Positions 60,313 to 64,000 of a stretch of DNA of 64,000 bases are shown one piece after another. Both the position numbers and the translations under genes were made by a program. Within the stretch, counting starts at the first letter, position 1. Every line of letters begins with the position of its first letter. A model generated the notes under the pieces. That model did not search any database and was not told the DNA's origin. It saw only the letters and a program-made list of their open reading frames with translations. The DNA is from Demequina sp. NBRC 110054 (lineage in GTDB: Bacteria; Actinomycetota; Actinomycetes; Actinomycetales; Demequinaceae): contig NZ_BBRK01000004.1 of NCBI RefSeq assembly GCF_002090115.1, positions 186,001 through 250,000 on the forward strand, read 5' to 3'.

Positions 60313-61070
60313 GTGTCCTCCTGGGCTCCGGGGTCCTCGTCCTCGACGGGACGCACGCGCCCATTGTCACGCATCCAGCGCACCGCGACGAACGCCGCGA
60401 AGGCGCCGAAGATCCACCACTCGACCGCGTACGCGGCGTTGCGGAAGTTCGTCTCGCGCGTCGGCTCGAGCGGCTCGAGCGCCTCCCAGCCGTCGATGCC
60501 CTCGTACGAGACGAGCACGGCCGTGTAGAGGGGCGACGGCCACTCCTGCGCGAACACCGAGGTCGCGACGGACCCGGCGACAGTCGCGCCGACGGCCGAG
60601 CCGGCCGTCGCCGATGCCGACGACTCGGCCGCGCGCAGGTACCCCTCGAGCTCGACGTCACCCGAGGGCACGTCGACCGACGGCGCAGCGTCGGCGTCAG
60701 CCCATCCGACGATCACTGCGAGGGTCGCGGGCTCGCCCGTCCCCGTCGCATCCGCGTCGACGAGCAGGGCCCGCACGAGGAACTGAGCCGCCTGGCCGTC
60801 GACCTCGCGCCCGGTGACGACGAAGGGCTCGGCATCGGCCCACCGGCCGGTCACGGTGACCTGCCGACCGATCTCCGCGCCCGAGGCGTCGCCGGGCAGC
60901 ACCACCTCGGCGAGCGGCACCGCAGGGTCGGGGACGACGGTCCGACCGGTCTCGTGCGCGCGGGTCCACTGCCACCATCCGAGCGCACCCGTGACGGTGA
61001 CGGCGACGATCATGAGGGCCACGGCGGCGCTCAGCGCGCCCCACCGCAGGCGCCCGCGGGTCCCGCTCAC
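60309..61070 (-). CDS. SURF1-family protein
   Basis: Encodes 253 residues from a GTG at 61070. One helix at each end brackets an extracytoplasmic domain, the SURF1 topology. Family landmarks are LGWWQWTRAHET, VTVTGRW near the start and NAAYAVEWWIFGAFAAF at the end. SURF1 proteins assist haem insertion into, or assembly of, cytochrome c oxidase. Overlaps neighbours on both sides by four bases. Confidence 0.88.
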   Translation of the reverse strand: MSGTRGRLRWGALSAAVALMIVAVTVTGALGWWQWTRAHETGRTVVPDPAVPLAEVVLPGDASGAEIGRQVTVTGRWADAEPFVVTGREVDGQAAQFLVRALLVDADATGTGEPATLAVIVGWADADAAPSVDVPSGDVELEGYLRAAESSASATAGSAVGATVAGSVATSVFAQEWPSPLYTAVLVSYEGIDGWEALEPLEPTRETNFRNAAYAVEWWIFGAFAAFVAVRWMRDNGRVRPVEDEDPGAQEDT

Positions 61071-62222
61071 GCGTCCCCGTCGCCGGACGGGATCGCGTCG
61101 GTGCGGGGGAGGTCGCGGTCGGAGTCGGCGGACAGGTCGCTGACGGCGCGGAGGCACAGGCGGTTGCGCCCCGTCGACTTCGCCTCGTAGAGCGCCTCGT
61201 CGGCTCGCTTGACCACGCGATGGCTCCTCTCATCGTCCCGGCCATCCGCCAGGCCGATAGACATCTGCACCTCGTGCGAATGCCCCGAGCAGGGTATCGC
61301 GTGGCCCGCCACGACCACGCGCGCGCTCCATCACCTGGGCGGCGTCGTCGAGGCTCGTCAGCGGCATCACGAACACGAACTCCTCGCCTCCCCAGCGGCC
61401 GATCATGTCCCCGGCCCTGAGGTGCTCGCGCAGCCGGTGCCCCACGACCGAGAGCACGACGTCGCCGCAGGAGTGCCCGAACGTGTCGTTGATCCGCTTG
61501 AAGTGGTCGAGGTCGGCGACCGCGACGCAGTACGCGCCGGCGCCCGGCGCCGAGAGCGAGTCCAGCAGCTCGAGGATGGGGCGACGGTTCGGGAGCCCGG
61601 TGAGCTCGTCGGTGTTCGCGAGGTGCTCCGAGCGAGCGGAGGACGCCGCGACTGCGCGCCACGCGGTGCTCGCCCTCGTGTGCGTCGCGAGCGACACGAT
61701 GGTCGTGGCGAGAGCGGTGAAGATCGCGTTGGCCGTGAACAGGACGGACCTCTGCTCCGGTGTCACGCCGAAGCGGTCGACCTGGTCGGGGAGCGCGAAC
61801 TGACAGAACACGAAGACGCCGACGCTGAGGACGCCGAATCCCCACCGCAGCGCGCGCTGCCGATCGGTGAACACGAGCACCGCGAGCGCCCCGCCCGCGA
61901 TGAGGAACAGGTGGACGCCCGACTGCCAGCCCAGCACCCACGCGGACACCACGATCTGCACGATCGCGAGCACGAATATCGCGATGGATCCGAACAGCAC
62001 GTGGCCGCGACGCACCATCGCGATCGACCCGAGCGCGCCGACGATGCCGAGGAAGTCCATGACCAGCAGGCCCCAGAGCACGTCGCGCCACAGCGACGTG
62101 ACCATCACCGCGTAGAAGACATCGACCACCGCGACGAGCCCGAGGACGATCGTGACGGCGCGGGCAACCTGGCCCAGATAGTTCTCCTGGCCCTGGACCC
62201 ACGGGAGGACGGGCTCAGCCAC
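61067..62222 (-). pseudogene. Membrane diguanylate cyclase 4, frameshifted within the GGDEF domain
   Basis: From a GTG at 62222 the frame encodes a multi-helix membrane module and the front of a GGDEF domain (NTDELTGLPNRRPI, GRWGGEEFVFVM, I-site RAGD). It then runs out of frame near 61326, ending after about 330 residues. The missing C-terminus (VQMSIGLADG, ADEALYEAKSTGRNRL) continues in another frame down to 61067. The break coincides with an alternating CG tract at 61318-61326, so a two-base slip (or a sequencing error) explains it. The active-site motif is upstream of the break. It overlaps cyclase 5 by 8 bp and SURF1 by 4 bp, so the repaired frame fits the operon exactly. Confidence 0.8.
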
Positions 62223-63390
62223 CCGAGAGGCTCCGGTCGCCCGCCACCTCCGGGAGCCGCCGGCGCGCGCGTTCGCGCAGGGTCACGCCTCGGACCATGT
62301 TGCGCCCCTCGCGCTTGGCCTCGTAAAGCTGGCCATCCGCGCGAGCGATGGCGACGTCGACGGACCCGGGCTGATCGACCCTGACGGCGCCGATCGAGAT
62401 GGTGACGTGCTCGGTCTCGTCATCGACCGTGATGGAGCGCTCGGCCGCGGCGCGGGCCCTATCGAGCATCGTGAGCGCGTCGGGCAGCTGCGTCTGGATC
62501 ATGACCACCAGGAACTCCTCGCCGCCCCAGCGAGCGATCGCGGCCGCGCGCGGAAGCGCGGCGCGGATGTCGGCGGCGACCTCGCTCAGCACCTCGTCGC
62601 CCACCTGGTGGCCGAGCCTGTCGTTGATCTGCTTGAAGTGATCGACGTCGGCGATCGCGAGCACGTAGTCGCCTGTGATCTCGGCGGACTGGAGCTCGGG
62701 CTCGATGCCGCGCCTGTTGTACAGGCCCGTGAGCGCGTCCGTCACGGCGAGCAGGTGCGCCTCCGACAGGAGCTCCTGGTTCCGCCGACGCTCGCGCTGG
62801 AGATAGCTGTTGTTGAAGAACCCCGTGAGGAACAGGAAGAAGGCGACGTTCGCGAGGTTGTAGGCCGCGGCGACCGAGAGCCACCACGCGGGCACGTCGA
62901 CGCGCGGCTCGGCGAACGCGGGCACGGCCACGAGCACCGCTGCGGTGAGCAACCCGACCACCGAGAACAGCAGCCCCCAGCGCCACCGCGTCGGCACGAA
63001 CACCACGTAGATCAGGCCGCCGAGCAGCAGCAGCTGAACCTCGAACAGCGACCCCGCGGAGAACAGCACCGACAGGTACAGGTACTGGATCAGCGGCAGC
63101 GCGATCCCGAGCAGGCTCGCAGCGGCGAGCCGTCCCCGCCCATTGAGGAAGACGGCCACGTACCAGCCGATGATCATCGCGAGATGAGACACCGCGGGCG
63201 AGAGCGTGAGGGGCCACGACCCGACGGCGATGAGGAGGACCAGCGGGGCGTTGGTGACGGTCGAGATGAGGAAGAAGTGGTTGGCACCCTGCACCATGCG
63301 CACGTGATTCGGAGGCACCCGGTCTGCTCCGCTGTCGCTCAGGCGCGCGAAGGACGCGGCCAGGCCACTCCACGCGCGCGCTAGCAACAC
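62215..63390 (-). CDS. Membrane diguanylate cyclase 5, I-site lost
   Basis: Encodes 391 residues: six or so membrane helices, a short linker (SYLQRERRRNQELLSEA), then a GGDEF domain (VTDALTGLYNRRGI, ADVDHFKQINDRLGHQVGD, ARWGGEEFLVVM). At the I-site positions, which read RxxD in the other four cyclases, it has PRAA, so product inhibition should be absent. First gene of the operon that ends with guaA. Confidence 0.92.
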   Translation of the reverse strand: MLLARAWSGLAASFARLSDSGADRVPPNHVRMVQGANHFFLISTVTNAPLVLLIAVGSWPLTLSPAVSHLAMIIGWYVAVFLNGRGRLAAASLLGIALPLIQYLYLSVLFSAGSLFEVQLLLLGGLIYVVFVPTRWRWGLLFSVVGLLTAAVLVAVPAFAEPRVDVPAWWLSVAAAYNLANVAFFLFLTGFFNNSYLQRERRRNQELLSEAHLLAVTDALTGLYNRRGIEPELQSAEITGDYVLAIADVDHFKQINDRLGHQVGDEVLSEVAADIRAALPRAAAIARWGGEEFLVVMIQTQLPDALTMLDRARAAAERSITVDDETEHVTISIGAVRVDQPGSVDVAIARADGQLYEAKREGRNMVRGVTLRERARRRLPEVAGDRSLSGG

Positions 63391-63479
63391 GACTCACCCC
63401 TCAGTCCTCAGCCCCCAAAGGGGCGGGTCGGCGCTCGTGCGAGCCCTCGCGCCTTGCGAGCGATTCTAGGGTCCGCGAC

Positions 63480-63550
63480 TGACACGTGGCCAGGACGCGT
63501 CGCGTACCTCACACGCGCAGCACACGGTTGACGTGTCAATTCGTACGAAT
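63480..63550. promoter_or_regulatory. Repeat cluster upstream of pta
   Basis: Between cyclase 5 and the divergent pta gene lie an inverted pair TGACACGT (63480-63487) / ACGTGTCA (63531-63538), a TTGAC-GT-GTCAA repeat (63528-63539) and an overlapping perfect 12-bp palindrome ATTCGTACGAAT (63539-63550). Candidate operators for one or both directions. TTGACG could double as a -35 box for pta. Confidence 0.5.
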
Positions 63551-63607
63551 CGTCCCTGAGCACGGAGAAAGTACTCCGCGACGCGTGAACAGTGCTGAAC
63601 ACGTGCC

Positions 63608-64000
63608 ATGCTTGAAGTCGTGTCTAGATCCATCTACATCGCCTCGACCGAAGGCGACACTGGCAAGTCCACCATCGCTCTGGGCATCACTGCGATGCTC
63701 TCTCGCACCGTCGGCCGCGTGGGGATCTTCCGTCCCGTCGCGCGCGTCGCCGACGGCTCCGACTATGTCCTCCAGCTCCTCCTCGGCCACGACGGCATCG
63801 ACCAGTCGTACGAGGAGTCCGTGGGCGTCACCTACGACGACGTGCACGCGAACCCCGACGTCGCCCTCGCGACGATCGTGCAGCGCTATCACGAGGTCGC
63901 GCGCAAGTCCGATGTCGTCGTGATCGTCGGCACCGACTACACCGACAAGTCGGCCGCGGCTGAGTTCGAGCTCAACGCGCGCATCGCCGCGAACCTCGGC
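63608..64000 (+). CDS. pta: Phosphate acetyltransferase, N-terminal part (runs off window)
   Basis: The first 131 codons are present. The P-loop-like N-terminal domain of long Pta proteins is visible: SIYIASTEGDTGKSTIALGI, then RVGIFRPVARV and VVVIVGTDYTD. The catalytic C-terminal domain would lie beyond the window end. Pta interconverts acetyl-CoA and acetyl phosphate; ackA usually follows. ATG at 63608 or GTG at 63620 may be the start; neither has a clear ribosome site. Confidence 0.85.
   Translation, partial: MLEVVSRSIYIASTEGDTGKSTIALGITAMLSRTVGRVGIFRPVARVADGSDYVLQLLLGHDGIDQSYEESVGVTYDDVHANPDVALATIVQRYHEVARKSDVVVIVGTDYTDKSAAAEFELNARIAANLG

Overview
The window is about 70% G+C with densely packed genes. 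Three things point to a high-GC Gram-positive actinobacterium of the order Micrococcales: very frequent ATGA/GTGA stop-start overlaps, GTG starts, and the local orders purN-purH-DUF3017, sucC-sucD-DUF6350 and DUF1003 near Mrp. A Demequina- or Cellulomonas-like lineage is my guess from gene content only. I see no tRNA, rRNA, CRISPR array, transposase or prophage, so most of the region looks like chromosomal backbone.

Layout. 21-2485: an isolated DUF3800 gene and a MocR-type PLP-dependent regulator, which faces a PLP-dependent decarboxylase (2583-4019) across a pair of direct repeats. 4082-10684: a PRC-barrel/MgtE-N/CBS protein overlapping a DUF1003 membrane protein, a flotillin/NfeD membrane-microdomain pair, a Mrp/ApbC ATPase and two unknown membrane proteins. 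10768-17621: galactokinase, exonuclease III, then one-carbon metabolism (glyA-folD behind a well-preserved ZTP riboswitch; purU for formyl-THF).

17807-26326 is one minus-strand N-acetylglucosamine/muropeptide operon: ROK repressor, lipoprotein binding protein, two permeases, NagZ-type GH3, ROK sugar kinase, NagB, NagA. An 8+8 bp inverted-repeat operator lies just upstream of the repressor gene. No ABC ATPase is encoded, so a shared MsiK-like ATPase elsewhere is expected. 26731-36568: malate and isocitrate dehydrogenases, an aquaporin, DUF3017, purH, purN, a small membrane protein, DUF6350 and sucD-sucC. 36768-41139: a NarL-type two-component pair divergent from an MMPL transporter.

41408-45567: two tandem secreted beta-helix proteins that arose by a 2.15-kb duplication; their last 736 bp are almost identical while their middles have diverged. 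45663-49071: L-lactate dehydrogenase and a PcrA/UvrD helicase. 49127-52849: three tandem membrane diguanylate cyclases. 52952-56729: a second two-component pair divergent from a PspC-domain membrane protein and a small partner. 56726-58156: a membrane-anchored serine hydrolase. 58358-63390: an operon of two more diguanylate cyclases (one frameshifted at a CG tract), SURF1, DUF3817 and guaA. From 63608: the start of phosphate acetyltransferase.

The least explained signals are not genes. The 9-mer GCATCGTCC/GGACGATGC occurs at least 26 times, against about one expected from base composition. Several intergenic regions combine it with long inverted repeats (17634-17795, 26461-26593, 930-1044 and, more loosely, 63480-63550).
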